64,000 bases of DNA from Streptomyces sp. LHD-70 (GCF_031157275.1 NZ_JAVIFW010000001.1:806001-870000); one strand, 5' to 3'; shown: positions 1 through 8,840, numbered from the stretch's first letter. The notes: generated by a model not told the origin, from the sequence alone. Program-made: numbers and translations.

Positions 1-883
1 CATCGACAAGCTCGTCCGGATGTTCCTCAGCGACCCCGTGGTGCACTCCGTCGACCCGTCCGCGGGCGCGGTCGTCACCATGGACCACCACGTGCTGCAC
101 GTCGCCGACGAGACCGACAAGAAGGCCGTCGCCGTGCGGATCGCCGCCCGCGACGGACGCGTCATCCTCTTCGTCGACACCAAGCGCGCCGCCGACCGCT
201 TCGCGAAGCGGCTGCTCGGCCAGGGCGTGCCCGCGGCCGCGCTGCACGGCGGGCGCTCGCAGTCGCAGCGCAACCGCACGCTCGAGCAGTTCAAGACCGG
301 CGTCGTCACCGCGCTCGTCGCCACCAACGTCGCCGCGCGCGGCATCCACGTCGACGACCTCGACCTGGTCGTGAACGTGGACCCGCCGACCGACCACAAG
401 GACTATCTGCACCGCGGCGGCCGCACGGCCCGCGCGGGCGCCTCCGGCAGCGTCGTCACGCTCGTCCTGCCCGAGGAGAAGCGCGAGATGAGCCGCCTGA
501 TGTCGGTCGCCGGCATCAACGCGACCACCACCCGCATCCGCTCGACGGACGAGCAGCTCGCCGGCATCACGGGCGCGCGCGAGCCGTCCGGCGTACCGGT
601 GACGCTTCCGGCGCCGGCGCCGCAGCAGCCTGCCCGGTCGTCGTCCGGCGGCCCGTCGCGTTCGTCCCGGTCGTCCGGTTCGTCGCGGTCACGTTCGCGG
701 TCGGGCTCCGGGTCCGGTCGCGGGGCTCGTACGGGTAACGGCTCGGCGGCCACTGCCGGCTCGGGTACCCGTGGTGCCGGTGCGGGTAGCGCCGCGGGCG
801 CCAAGTCCGGTGCTGGGCAGCGCAGTTCGGGCGGTTCGAGGCGGCGGTCGCAGGGCGGCGGGGGGCGGCGCGCGGCGGCTTAG
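1..883 (+). CDS. DEAD-box RNA helicase, C-terminal part (cut by window edge)
   Basis: The reading frame is open from base 2, so the gene begins outside the window; a Met at 20 is internal. What remains is the second RecA-like helicase domain (first ~170 residues) with motif V (ATNVAARGIHVDDLD) and motif VI (YLHRGGRTARAG, the arginine-finger region). The N-terminal domain with Walker A and DEAD is upstream of the window. After it comes a ~100-residue tail very rich in Ser, Arg and Gly, typical of actinobacterial RhlE/DeaD-type helicases that bind RNA and remodel ribosomes or mRNA. The stop TAG at 881 is followed by a strong hairpin. Family identity is clear; the exact member cannot be named. 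Confidence 0.9.
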   Translation, partial: IDKLVRMFLSDPVVHSVDPSAGAVVTMDHHVLHVADETDKKAVAVRIAARDGRVILFVDTKRAADRFAKRLLGQGVPAAALHGGRSQSQRNRTLEQFKTGVVTALVATNVAARGIHVDDLDLVVNVDPPTDHKDYLHRGGRTARAGASGSVVTLVLPEEKREMSRLMSVAGINATTTRIRSTDEQLAGITGAREPSGVPVTLPAPAPQQPARSSSGGPSRSSRSSGSSRSRSRSGSGSGRGARTGNGSAATAGSGTRGAGAGSAAGAKSGAGQRSSGGSRRRSQGGGGRRAAA

Positions 884-895
884 GGTCGCGCCTGC

Positions 896-926
896 GGGGC
901 GGGGCTGAGTTTCCCCTCCCCGCCCC
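896..926 (+). terminator. Hairpin terminator after the helicase gene
   Basis: Perfect 9-bp inverted repeat GGGGCGGGG (896-904) and CCCCGCCCC (918-926) with a 13-base loop, 13 bases past the helicase stop. No clear U-tract follows, as is usual in Streptomyces. Confidence 0.6.
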
Positions 927-970
927 TTCCCTAAAGACTGCCGTCGGCTTCGTTGTTCGGCTGCCGCGCC

Positions 971-1026
971 GTCGTGGTTGATCGCGCCCCGCGGCGGAGC
1001 CGCTGATGTCACAGCCCCGCGCCCCT
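971..1026. repeat. Dispersed convergent-gap element, copy A
   Basis: A 56-bp segment that is 52/56 identical to 47061-47116. It contains the small stem GCGGC-GGA-GCCGC and ends in CCCCGCGCCCCT. Both copies lie between a forward gene and the 3' end of a reverse-strand gene for a secreted protein, so it probably works as part of a transcription end signal. Confidence 0.6.
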
Positions 1027-1919
1027 CAGGGCGCTACCAGTTGCCGTCGGAGACGTGCGAGCGTGCGCAGGTCCAGGCCGAGGCCCCGGACCAGGTAGCC
1101 GGCCAGGCTGCCGTACCGCCGTTCCACCTCGTCCCGCGCCGCGCGGAGGTAGTCGCGGCGGACCTCCTGGACCGGGATCAGCAGGTCCGGGTTCTGCATC
1201 AGGCCCGCCGCCTTCAGGGCCTCGCGGGTGCGGAGGTCGGCCTCCGCGCGGTACGTGTTGGAGAGCAGGAAGTCCCGCTCGGCCGTCGCGCCCGGCACCC
1301 CGATCGCGCGCAGGAGCAGCCAACTCACCCAGCCCGTACGGTCCTTGCCGGACGTGCAGTGGTAGAGGAGAGGGCCCGTGTCCGCGGCGGCGATGTCACG
1401 CAGTGTCAGCGCGAACTGTTCACGGCCCGCCGCGTCCGTGACGAACGCGCGGTAGATGCCCCGCATCTGCTCCTCCGCCCGGCCGCCGCCCAGCCACTTC
1501 TCCTGCTCCACCGGATCCTTCGTACCGATGACCTGCAGCAGCCGCGCGTACAGGCCCAGGTCGCTCACCGGCCTCGCGAGCGCCCGGACCCCCGCGGGCA
1601 GCCGGTCCTGGCCGTTGTGCTCGACCTCGAACGGCACCCGGAAGTCGACCACGCGGCCGAGGTCGAGCCCGCCGAGCGTTCTCACGTCGGCGTCGGTGAG
1701 CTTGCCGAGTTCATCGGCGCGGTACGCGAGGCCGTACCGGACGGCGGCGCCGTCGTAGGTGCGGTACCCGCCCAAGTCGCGGACGTTGACCGCGCCCTCC
1801 AGCCGGATGTGCCGCACGCCCGTGCGGAGCCCGCCCGCGAAGGCCGGCGGGGCCGTGAGTGCGGCGGCGGACAGGGACAGGGCGGCGGTGCTCAGCAGTG
1901 CGCGTCGGGACAGAGCCAT
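1026..1919 (-). CDS. Secreted tyrosine/serine-phosphatase-like protein
   Basis: 297 residues. It starts with a Tat-like signal peptide (SRR followed by a hydrophobic stretch, cleavage near AFA at residues ~26-28), so the protein is probably exported. The P-loop HCTSGKDRTGW carries the catalytic Cys and Arg of the CX5R phosphatase family; the conserved Asp/Lys after the Cys and the NVRDLGGY motif near residue 45 match the MptpB/LipA-type (Y_phosphatase3) group. These act on phosphotyrosine and sometimes phosphoinositides. The ATG at 1919 has GGGAG nine bases upstream. It is followed after 37 bases by the reverse ipd operon but transcribed downstream of it, so it could be read through from ipdC. 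Confidence 0.85.
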   Translation of the reverse strand: MALSRRALLSTAALSLSAAALTAPPAFAGGLRTGVRHIRLEGAVNVRDLGGYRTYDGAAVRYGLAYRADELGKLTDADVRTLGGLDLGRVVDFRVPFEVEHNGQDRLPAGVRALARPVSDLGLYARLLQVIGTKDPVEQEKWLGGGRAEEQMRGIYRAFVTDAAGREQFALTLRDIAAADTGPLLYHCTSGKDRTGWVSWLLLRAIGVPGATAERDFLLSNTYRAEADLRTREALKAAGLMQNPDLLIPVQEVRRDYLRAARDEVERRYGSLAGYLVRGLGLDLRTLARLRRQLVAP

Positions 1920-1956
1920 GGCTGAACTCCCGTACGGGGAAAGGGAATCACTGGAA

Positions 1957-3033
1957 TCACCCTGGTGTCGGCAGGGCGCCTGACGTGTGCGGACGGTGCA
2001 GTCGTACGAGGGTGTCCTCCGCCTCCGCGAGCACGCGGGCCACGAGCTCCGCGCACGACGGCAGGTCGTCGATGACGCCCGCGACCTGGCCGGAGGCCAT
2101 CACGCCGAGGTCCGTGCGGCCCTCGACCATCGCGGCCCGCAGCAGCATCGGGGTGTTCGCGGCGAGCAGCACCTGGCTCCAGGACAGCTCCTTGCCGTGC
2201 TTCATCGCGAGCCCGTCCCGGACCAGGTCGGCCCAGCTCAGGCCGGACAGCTTCCGGAACGCGGCGGCGTGCCGCACGGCCCGCAGCAGGGTCCGGGAAC
2301 GGCCCGCGCTCTGCAGGGAGTCGACCAAGCTGGTGCGGAGCATGCGGTGCGGCAGCCCGTCCACGGCCGTCGTGAGCGTCACGTCCTTGACGGTCGCCGC
2401 CAGATAGCGGGCCTTGACCGCGTCCGGGACGGTCGAGTCGGAGGTCAGCAGGAAGCGGGTGCCCATCGCGAGGCCCGCCGCGCCGTAGGAGAGCGCCGCG
2501 ACCAGGCCGCGCCCGTCGTGGAAGCCGCCCGCCGCGATCACCGGGATATCGACGGCGTCGACGACCTGCGGGAGCAGCACGGTCGTCGCCACGTCCCCGG
2601 TGTGCCCGCCGCCCTCGCCGCCCTGCACGATCACCGCGTCCGCGCCCCACGCGGCGACCTTCTCGGCGTGCCGCCGCGCCCCGATCGACGGGACGACGAC
2701 GACACCTGCGTCCTTGAGCTCGGCGATCAGCTCGCGGGACGGGGCGAGCGCGAACGACGCGACCCGTACGCCCTCGTCGACGATCAGCCGCACCCGCTCG
2801 CGCGCATCGGCCGCGTCGGCGCGCAGATTGACCCCGAAGGGCTGGTCCGTACGGGACTTGACCTCCCGTACGGCCGCCTTCAGCTGCTCCAGGGGCATCG
2901 TCGCCGAGGCGAGGATGCCGAGCGCGCCCGCGTTCGCCACGGCGGAGACGAGGCGGGGCCCGGCGACCCAGCCCATGCCGGTCTGCACCAACGGGTGCCG
3001 GACGCCGACGAGTTCCGTGAACGCCGTCCTCAT
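1957..3033 (-). CDS. ipdC: IpdC-like flavin-dependent oxidoreductase (nitronate monooxygenase family)
   Basis: 358 residues, an FMN-binding TIM barrel of the nitronate monooxygenase / 2-nitropropane dioxygenase family: PLVQTGMGWVAGPRL at the N-terminus, the GGEGGGHTG phosphate-binding loop, and AAGGFHDGRG plus GAAGLAMGTRFL near residues 165-190. It is the last gene of the echA20-ipdA-ipdB-ipdC operon, with its ATG overlapping the ipdB stop (ATGA). In mycobacteria IpdC dehydrogenates the CoA thioester of the remaining steroid C/D-ring skeleton before ring opening. The function is inferred mainly from the gene order, which matches the mycobacterial Rv3548c-Rv3553 cluster; by sequence alone only the NMO family is certain. 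Confidence 0.8.
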   Translation of the reverse strand: MRTAFTELVGVRHPLVQTGMGWVAGPRLVSAVANAGALGILASATMPLEQLKAAVREVKSRTDQPFGVNLRADAADARERVRLIVDEGVRVASFALAPSRELIAELKDAGVVVVPSIGARRHAEKVAAWGADAVIVQGGEGGGHTGDVATTVLLPQVVDAVDIPVIAAGGFHDGRGLVAALSYGAAGLAMGTRFLLTSDSTVPDAVKARYLAATVKDVTLTTAVDGLPHRMLRTSLVDSLQSAGRSRTLLRAVRHAAAFRKLSGLSWADLVRDGLAMKHGKELSWSQVLLAANTPMLLRAAMVEGRTDLGVMASGQVAGVIDDLPSCAELVARVLAEAEDTLVRLHRPHTSGALPTPG

Positions 3034-3770
3034 CGCGCGGGCACCTCCCGCTCCCGCAGCCCCTCCGGGTCGATCACCTCACGGATCAGCCGCAGCTCGT
3101 CGGCGGTTGGTTCGCGGGTGTACGGCACCTCGTCGGGCACGACCAGATCGAACCCGGTGGCGTCCTGGACGTCCTCGACGCGCACGCCGGGGTGCAGGGA
3201 CGCCAGGCGCATCGCGTGGTCCGGCGTGGCGAAGTCGAACACGCCGAGGTCGCTCACCACGCGCGGCAGCCGGTGGTGGCGGGCGCCGGCCGCACGGTCG
3301 TACCCCACCCCGCTCACCATGTCGACCCGCTCCACGAAGACCCGCTTCGAGTGCTTCGGAACCCAGTAACTCACGGGATTGTTCAGGGTGTTGACGGGGG
3401 CGCCGCGCACGCCGAGGAGCTGGCGCTTCGGCCGGGACCAGTCGCCGATGCAGGAGATGTTCTGGTTGCCGTACCTGTCGATCTGGCTGGCGCCCATCAT
3501 CACGTGCCGCCGCCCGCCGGTGGCCATCGTGAGGTGGCGGCGGTACGGCAGCCAGCCCTCCACCGTGCCGTCCAGGCCGACGAGCATCGCCTCGCCGTCG
3601 GTCAGGAGCAGGTCGGGGGAGAAGGTGCGCTTGGCCAGGCGCGCGCCGAAGCCCGGGACCAGGCCCATCGGGCTGGCGAGCACCTCGCCGTTGTCGCGCC
3701 AGGCCTCGGCACAGGCGATCACGCAGTACTCGGCGCGGGTGACGGCGGTCGGGGTGGTCCAGGTGCTCAC
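3030..3770 (-). CDS. ipdB: IpdB, beta subunit of steroid-ring CoA hydrolase (CoA-transferase family)
   Basis: 246 residues from a GTG at 3770, which overlaps the ipdA stop as GTGA. Although the frame is open much further upstream, the GTG is favoured because homologous sequence (STWTTPTAVTRAEYC) begins there. It is a family I CoA-transferase beta-type subunit: MGASQIDRYGNQN and the downstream Gly-rich region are typical. With IpdA it forms the heterotetramer that hydrolyses the last steroid ring of cholesterol-type substrates rather than moving CoA. The 4-base overlaps on both sides imply translational coupling, as expected for subunits of one enzyme. Confidence 0.82.
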   Translation of the reverse strand: MSTWTTPTAVTRAEYCVIACAEAWRDNGEVLASPMGLVPGFGARLAKRTFSPDLLLTDGEAMLVGLDGTVEGWLPYRRHLTMATGGRRHVMMGASQIDRYGNQNISCIGDWSRPKRQLLGVRGAPVNTLNNPVSYWVPKHSKRVFVERVDMVSGVGYDRAAGARHHRLPRVVSDLGVFDFATPDHAMRLASLHPGVRVEDVQDATGFDLVVPDEVPYTREPTADELRLIREVIDPEGLREREVPAR

Positions 3771-4627
3771 TGCTGCTCCTCGTGCCAGGCCTGCACGGCG
3801 GTCTGATACGCGTACTCGCTGCCCCCGGACAGGAACCGCTCGGCGAACGCCGCCCACGGCGTCGTCGCGTACAGCTTCTGGAAGGCCTCGTCGCGCCCGT
3901 AGTCGGGCACGCAGGACGTGAAGTGGGCGCCGTTCGGGGTCTGAACGACGCCGGTGACGCTGTGCCGGCTGATCAGCAGGGTCTGCGGCGCGGCGTCCTT
4001 GGTCAGCTCGGCGGTCTCCACGATCTGCTCGCAGGAGACGTACGCGGTGCTCGCGGCCTCGCAGAACAGGTCGTCGAAGTACGGGTCCGGCCCGAGATAC
4101 TGGCCGTTGCCGTGCCGGTCGGCGCGGTTCATGTGGACGAACGCGGCGTCCATGCGCAGGGCGGGAACGGCGACGAACTCCTCGCCGGCCGACTCGTCCT
4201 CGTACGGCGAAGTGACCGTGCGCAGCTCGGGGTTGACCCGCATCACGTCCGAGCCGACGCCCGCGCGCACCGGCAGGAACGGCAGCCGGTTGGCGGCGGC
4301 GTGCAGGCCCCACATGAACATCGCCTCGTCCAGCTCGGTGAGGTGGAGAGCACCGCTCTCGCGGGCGGCGCGGAAGTGGGGTTCGAGGGGGATCGAGTCG
4401 AGCGTCGCGAAGGGGGCGACGAGGCGCCGGATGCGGCCCGCCGCGGCGAGCACGCCCACGTCAGGCCCGCCGTACGAGACCACCGTGAGATCGGTGATCT
4501 CGGACCGGAGCAGCGCTCGCACCAGTGCCATCGGCTTGCGGCGCGAGCCCCAGCCGCCGATGCCGAGCGTCATCCCGCTCTCCAGGCGCCCGATCACGTC
4601 GTCGGCGCTCATGGTCTTGTCGGTCAC
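3767..4627 (-). CDS. ipdA: IpdA, alpha subunit of steroid-ring CoA hydrolase (CoA-transferase family)
   Basis: 286 residues. N-terminal GMTLGIGGWGSRRKPMAL is the glycine-rich CoA-transferase alpha-subunit signature; ELDEAMFMWGL around residues 98-108 holds acidic residues in the position of the catalytic Glu described for mycobacterial IpdA. FVHMNRADRHGNGQYLG follows near residue 165. Start ATG 4627 overlaps the echA20 stop by 4 bases. The pair would open the final ring in degradation of the steroid C/D rings (HIP pathway). The family is certain and the steroid role is inferred from the operon. Confidence 0.83.
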   Translation of the reverse strand: MTDKTMSADDVIGRLESGMTLGIGGWGSRRKPMALVRALLRSEITDLTVVSYGGPDVGVLAAAGRIRRLVAPFATLDSIPLEPHFRAARESGALHLTELDEAMFMWGLHAAANRLPFLPVRAGVGSDVMRVNPELRTVTSPYEDESAGEEFVAVPALRMDAAFVHMNRADRHGNGQYLGPDPYFDDLFCEAASTAYVSCEQIVETAELTKDAAPQTLLISRHSVTGVVQTPNGAHFTSCVPDYGRDEAFQKLYATTPWAAFAERFLSGGSEYAYQTAVQAWHEEQQ

Positions 4628-5391
4628 TTGTCCTCCCCCTCGGGTTTGCCGTCTCCCCGGCCGAACGTGTCGCGGACCTGGTCGGCCACGCCGCTGAGGT
4701 TGGCCTCGAACGTGAAGCCCTGCTCGAAGCGGTAGCTGCGGCGTACGTCCACCGGGTCGATACCGTTGATCGCGGCCTTCGCGAGCCGCAGCAGGTAGCC
4801 GTCCTTGCGGGCGATCTCGCGCGCCAACTCCAGGGCGGCATCGTCAAGTTGAGCGCCCGGCACCACCCGCCACACCGAGCCGTGCGTGTGCAGTTCGGCG
4901 GCGGTCGCGGTGCGCGAGGTGTAGTACAGGGCGCGCATCAGATGCTGTGGGACGAGCCGCGCCAGGTGGGTGGCCGCCCCGAGCGCGCCCCGGTCCAGCT
5001 CCGGCAGGCCGAAGACGGCGTCGTCGGCGGCCACGATCGCGTCGGCGTTCCCGGCCAGACCGATCCCGCCGCCGAGGCAGAAGCCCCGGACCGCCGCGAC
5101 GACCGGCACCTCGCACTCGTACACGGCGGCGAACGCGGCCGCGCAGCCGCGGTTGGCGCCGATCAGCGCGCCGTGCCCGGTGTCGCGCTGCAGCTCCTTG
5201 ATGTCGACGCCCGCGTTGAAGCCGCGGCCGGTCGAGTCGAGCACGACACAGCGGGTCTCGGGGTCGCGCCCGGCGGCGGTGACGGCGTCCGCCAGGTCGT
5301 ACCAGCCTTGTACGGGAAGGGCGTTGACGGGTGGGAAGTCGACCGTGACGCGTGCGATGCCCTTGTCCGGGGCGGAGGTGGAGACACCCAT
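4624..5391 (-). CDS. echA20: EchA20-like enoyl-CoA hydratase/isomerase family protein
   Basis: 255 residues from the ATG at 5391; another in-frame ATG at 5421 would put the start inside the operator-like palindrome, so 5391 is preferred. Crotonase fold: STGRGFNAGVDIKELQ (oxyanion-hole region), VRGFCLGGGIGLAGNADAIVA and FGLPELDRGALGAATHL. In mycobacteria EchA20 opens steroid ring D before IpdAB acts on the last ring. First gene of the four-gene reverse operon, each junction a 4-base overlap. Faces the two SDR genes across a 57-bp divergent gap. Confidence 0.8.
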   Translation of the reverse strand: MGVSTSAPDKGIARVTVDFPPVNALPVQGWYDLADAVTAAGRDPETRCVVLDSTGRGFNAGVDIKELQRDTGHGALIGANRGCAAAFAAVYECEVPVVAAVRGFCLGGGIGLAGNADAIVAADDAVFGLPELDRGALGAATHLARLVPQHLMRALYYTSRTATAAELHTHGSVWRVVPGAQLDDAALELAREIARKDGYLLRLAKAAINGIDPVDVRRSYRFEQGFTFEANLSGVADQVRDTFGRGDGKPEGEDK

Positions 5392-5412
5392 GAGAGGATC
5401 AGCTACCTTTCC

Positions 5413-5430
5413 ACCAAACATTTGTTAGGT
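5413..5430. promoter_or_regulatory. KstR2-like operator between echA20 and the SDR genes
   Basis: Imperfect palindrome ACCAAACATTTGTTAGGT: 14 of 18 positions are self-complementary. The inner 14 bases match the KstR2 consensus as I remember it (AnCAAGnnCTTGnT) at 8 of 10 fixed positions, and the two changes are symmetric (G to A, C to T). It sits exactly where one TetR-type repressor could control both divergent transcripts. Confidence 0.6.
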
Positions 5431-5447
5431 GAGGAAGGTAGCAGCCG

Positions 5448-5831
5448 ATGCAGAAGGATGGGAGGGGTATGGCGGGCAGGGAATCCGACCTCGACGGCCG
5501 CGTCGTGGTCGTCACCGGCGGCACCCGCGGCGTGGGCGCGGGCATCGCGCGCGCCTTCCTGCGGGCCGGTGCCGAGGTGGTGGTGTGCGCCCGCCGACCA
5601 CCCGACGAGCCGGTCCAAGTGCCGTGCAAACGCGCCGAGTTCGCGCCGCTCGACCTGCGGGACGAGGGCGCCGTCGAGGACTTCTTCACCGGCAGCGGCG
5701 GCATCCGCGAGCGGTACGGCCGCCTGGACGTGCTGGTCAACAACGCGGGCGGCACTCCGTCGGCCAACGTCAACCAGAGCGCCGACCACGAGGACCACAG
5801 CTCCAACCACCGGGAAGGGACCGGAACATGA
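5448..5831 (+). pseudogene. Truncated short-chain dehydrogenase remnant (Rv3549c-like)
   Basis: 127 residues from ATG 5448, which has GAGGAAGG nine bases upstream (an ATG at 5469 is also possible). The first ~105 residues are a normal SDR start: cofactor loop TGGTRGVGAG, then the NNAG motif in LDVLVNNAGG. Immediately after it the frame runs into an unrelated 22-residue tail and stops; the Ser and YxxxK catalytic region and the substrate-binding half, roughly 130 residues, are missing. The stop overlaps the next ATG as ATGA, as if the original 3' end was kept and the middle deleted. A functional enzyme is unlikely, but translation may still couple to the next gene. Confidence 0.75.
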
Positions 5832-6709
5832 GTGGAATCAGTGCGGGGCGCGTCGTGATCGTCACCGGCGCCGGGCGCGGACTCGGCCGGGCGCACGCCC
5901 TCGCGTTCGCGGCGGAGGGCGCCCGTGTCGTCGTCAACGACCTGGGCGTCGGCCTCGACGGCACCCCGGGGCCCGACAGCCCGGCCGCGCGCGTCGTCGA
6001 GGAGATCCGCGCGGCGGGCGGCGAGGCGGTCGCGCACGGCGGCGACATCGCCACGGCCGACGGCGCCGCGTCCCTGGTCGCCACGGCCCTCGACACGTAC
6101 GGCCGCCTTGACACGCTGGTCAACAACGCCGGGTTCCTGCGCGACCGGATGCTCGTCAACCTCGACGAGGACGACTGGGACGCGGTGATGCGGGTCCACC
6201 TCAAGGGGCACTTCCTGCCGCTCAAGCACGCCGCCGCGCACTGGCGGGCCGAGGCCAAGGCCGGGCGCACCCCGGCCGCGCGGATCGTCAACACCAGTTC
6301 CGGAGCGGGGCTCCTGGGCTCGGTCGGGCAGGGCAACTACAGCGCCGCGAAGGCCGGCATCCTCGGCCTGACCTTCGTCGCGGCGGCGGAGTTCGGGCGG
6401 TACGGGGTGCAGGTCAACGCCCTTGCCCCGGCGGCCCGTACGCGGATGACCGAGCAGGCCTTCGGCGATCTGGAGGCGGCACCGGAGGACGTCTCGCCGC
6501 TCGTGGTGTGGCTGGGCTCGGCGGCCAGCGAGGGCGTGACGGGCCGCGTCTTCGAGGCGGAGGCGGGCCGCGTCACCGTGATGGAGGGCTGGCGCCCCGG
6601 GCCGTCCGTGGACAAGGGGGTGCGGTGGACTCCGGCGGGGGTGGGGGACGTCGTACGGGACCTGCTCGCTGAGGCGGCCGAGCCGCTCCCGCCGTACGGG
6701 GCGCGGTGA
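5828..6709 (+). CDS. Short-chain dehydrogenase/reductase (Rv3548c-like, steroid cluster)
   Basis: 293 residues, ATG at 5828 overlapping the stop of the upstream remnant. Complete SDR: GAGRGLGRAHA cofactor loop, NNAGFLRD, the Ser in TSSGAG and YSAAK catalytic Tyr-Lys pair. It resembles the N-terminal dehydrogenase type of multifunctional beta-oxidation enzymes, which act on hydroxyacyl-CoA thioesters. The gene lies in the position of Rv3548c opposite the ipd operon, so it probably oxidises an intermediate of steroid C/D-ring breakdown; its exact substrate is unknown. The extra ~35 residues at the C-terminus beyond a minimal SDR are normal for this group. Confidence 0.85.
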   Translation: MSGISAGRVVIVTGAGRGLGRAHALAFAAEGARVVVNDLGVGLDGTPGPDSPAARVVEEIRAAGGEAVAHGGDIATADGAASLVATALDTYGRLDTLVNNAGFLRDRMLVNLDEDDWDAVMRVHLKGHFLPLKHAAAHWRAEAKAGRTPAARIVNTSSGAGLLGSVGQGNYSAAKAGILGLTFVAAAEFGRYGVQVNALAPAARTRMTEQAFGDLEAAPEDVSPLVVWLGSAASEGVTGRVFEAEAGRVTVMEGWRPGPSVDKGVRWTPAGVGDVVRDLLAEAAEPLPPYGAR

Positions 6710-6725
6710 GCCCCTGAGCGGGCCC

Positions 6726-7610
6726 TTACGTATCGCACTCAAGCACCGTCCCGCACAGCCCGCACCGCGCCCTGACCCGGCCCCTGACCGGGACGCGGAT
6801 GCGCTGCTCGCAGGTGGGGCACGGGAAGGTGACACGGAGCGGCGGGCCGGGGTCGAAGCGGTAGCGGACGTTCCCGGCGGGGGCGGCCTCGGCGCGGCGG
6901 CGGGCCTTGGCGTAGTGGTGGCGGCCCGCCCAGCCGGCCGCGGTCAGCGGAGGCTGCCGGGCGTCCTCGCGGGCGAGCTCGCGGCCCTTCTCGTACGCCG
7001 TGTACGCCTGCGGGCTGGTGAACCAGATCGCCGGGTCCTCGTCGAAGAGCTCCGCCCGCTTCGCCAGGACGTACCCGAACTCCTCCGGGGTGAGATAGCC
7101 GAGCTTCTGCGACGACGTGCCGTCCTCGCGGAAGGCGTCCAGGAGTAGCCAGCCCGCGCCGAGGTAGGTCGTGGCGGTGTCCGTGAGGATCTCGTTGCCG
7201 CGGGTGCCGGGGAAGGCGAGGTCGATGCGGTGCAGGTAGACGTGCATGACCTCGTGGGCGAGGGCCGCGCCGATGTCCCTGCGGTGCGTACGGAAGCGGT
7301 CGTTCAGCTCGATGAAGTACTCGGGCCCCGCGGCCAGTTCGACATTCGCGGCGTGCTCCATCGCCCGGAAGCTCACGATCATCCGGGCGTCCGGGAGCCG
7401 CAGGTGCTGGACCATCGCGCGGGCCACCCGCTGCACGCCCAGATGCAGCTCGTCCTGGTCGGCGAAGGCGACGTCCGCAGGGGCCACGCTGGTGTCGAAC
7501 GTACGCAGCGCCTCGGGGGTGAGGCGGCGGTACAGGGCGTTGATCGCCGCCCGCACCGTGTCCAGATGCGGGAATCCGTGCTCGACGGGGCGCCCGCTGC
7601 CGTACGTCAC
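6726..7610 (-). CDS. Putative zinc metallopeptidase with C-terminal zinc ribbon
   Basis: 294 residues from a GTG at 7610 (start uncertain; the frame is open 39 bases further). HEVMHVYLH near residue 119 is a HExxH zincin motif, followed by an acidic NEILTD segment about 17 residues later that could give the third zinc ligand. The last ~35 residues hold two Cys pairs, CPTC and CGLC, a zinc ribbon. This combination recalls SprT-like proteins, but I do not recognise the family. No signal peptide, so cytoplasmic. Its 3' end converges on the SDR gene with 16 bases between the stops. Confidence 0.65.
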   Translation of the reverse strand: MTYGSGRPVEHGFPHLDTVRAAINALYRRLTPEALRTFDTSVAPADVAFADQDELHLGVQRVARAMVQHLRLPDARMIVSFRAMEHAANVELAAGPEYFIELNDRFRTHRRDIGAALAHEVMHVYLHRIDLAFPGTRGNEILTDTATTYLGAGWLLLDAFREDGTSSQKLGYLTPEEFGYVLAKRAELFDEDPAIWFTSPQAYTAYEKGRELAREDARQPPLTAAGWAGRHHYAKARRRAEAAPAGNVRYRFDPGPPLRVTFPCPTCEQRIRVPVRGRVRARCGLCGTVLECDT

Positions 7611-7687
7611 GCCCGCACCGCCTTCGGCTCGGCCGGGACCGGCTGCCACCGCAGGCCGGTCAAGGGACTTCCACTGTACGGGGGTTC

Positions 7688-7714
7688 GTCAGGAAACGTG
7701 TTGTTCCTCCTGAC
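7688..7714. promoter_or_regulatory. Inverted repeat upstream of the trypsin gene
   Basis: GTCAGGA (7688-7694) and TCCTGAC (7708-7714) form a perfect 7-bp inverted repeat with a 13-base spacer, in the 234-bp divergent gap. It could be an operator or an mRNA hairpin. The rest of this gap shows no gene. Confidence 0.35.
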
Positions 7715-7718
7715 CTGA

Positions 7719-8642
<924 letters not shown>

Positions 8643-8704
8643 GCTCGCTGACCGTGCGCTGAGCACCTCGCTGTGCTCTGCGCACCTGGCTGTTCCCTGA
8701 AGCC

Positions 8705-8746
8705 ACGCGTCCCCCGACCCGCACGGCGGCTGGTCGGGGGACGCGT
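8705..8746 (+). terminator. Hairpin terminator after the trypsin gene
   Basis: Perfect 15-bp inverted repeat: ACGCGTCCCCCGACC (8705-8719) with GGTCGGGGGACGCGT (8732-8746), 12-base loop. The right arm occurs a second time at 8769-8783, so two alternative hairpins are possible. Confidence 0.7.
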
Positions 8747-8804
8747 GTGTGCGCGCCTGCGCGGGGTTGGTCGGGGGACGCGTGTGTGCGCGTCTGCGCG
8801 GGGT
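8731..8804. repeat. Two-copy 37-bp tandem repeat
   Basis: Units 8731-8767 and 8768-8804 differ at a single base (C/T). Each carries the right arm of the trypsin terminator hairpin; a third unit is started at 8805 but diverges at once. Confidence 0.8.
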
Positions 8805-8807
8805 TGG

Positions 8808-8840
8808 TTTGTCCAACCACTCCCGCTCCTTTGTCCATGG
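8808..8840 (-). promoter_or_regulatory. Candidate AraC-type operator upstream of GH101
   Basis: Read on the minus strand, CCATGGACAAAG (8840-8829) is followed after 12 bases by TTGGACAAA (8816-8808): two TGGACAAA direct repeats 22 bp apart. The same 12-mer and second half-site occur at 14038-14066. The site ends 62 bases before the GH101 start codon. AraC-family activators bind tandem direct repeats about two helical turns apart. Confidence 0.55.

Noticed and set aside
3771..4313. Longer IpdB starting inside ipdA
   Set aside because: The extra residues are the shadow of ipdA in another frame; homology starts at GTG 3770.
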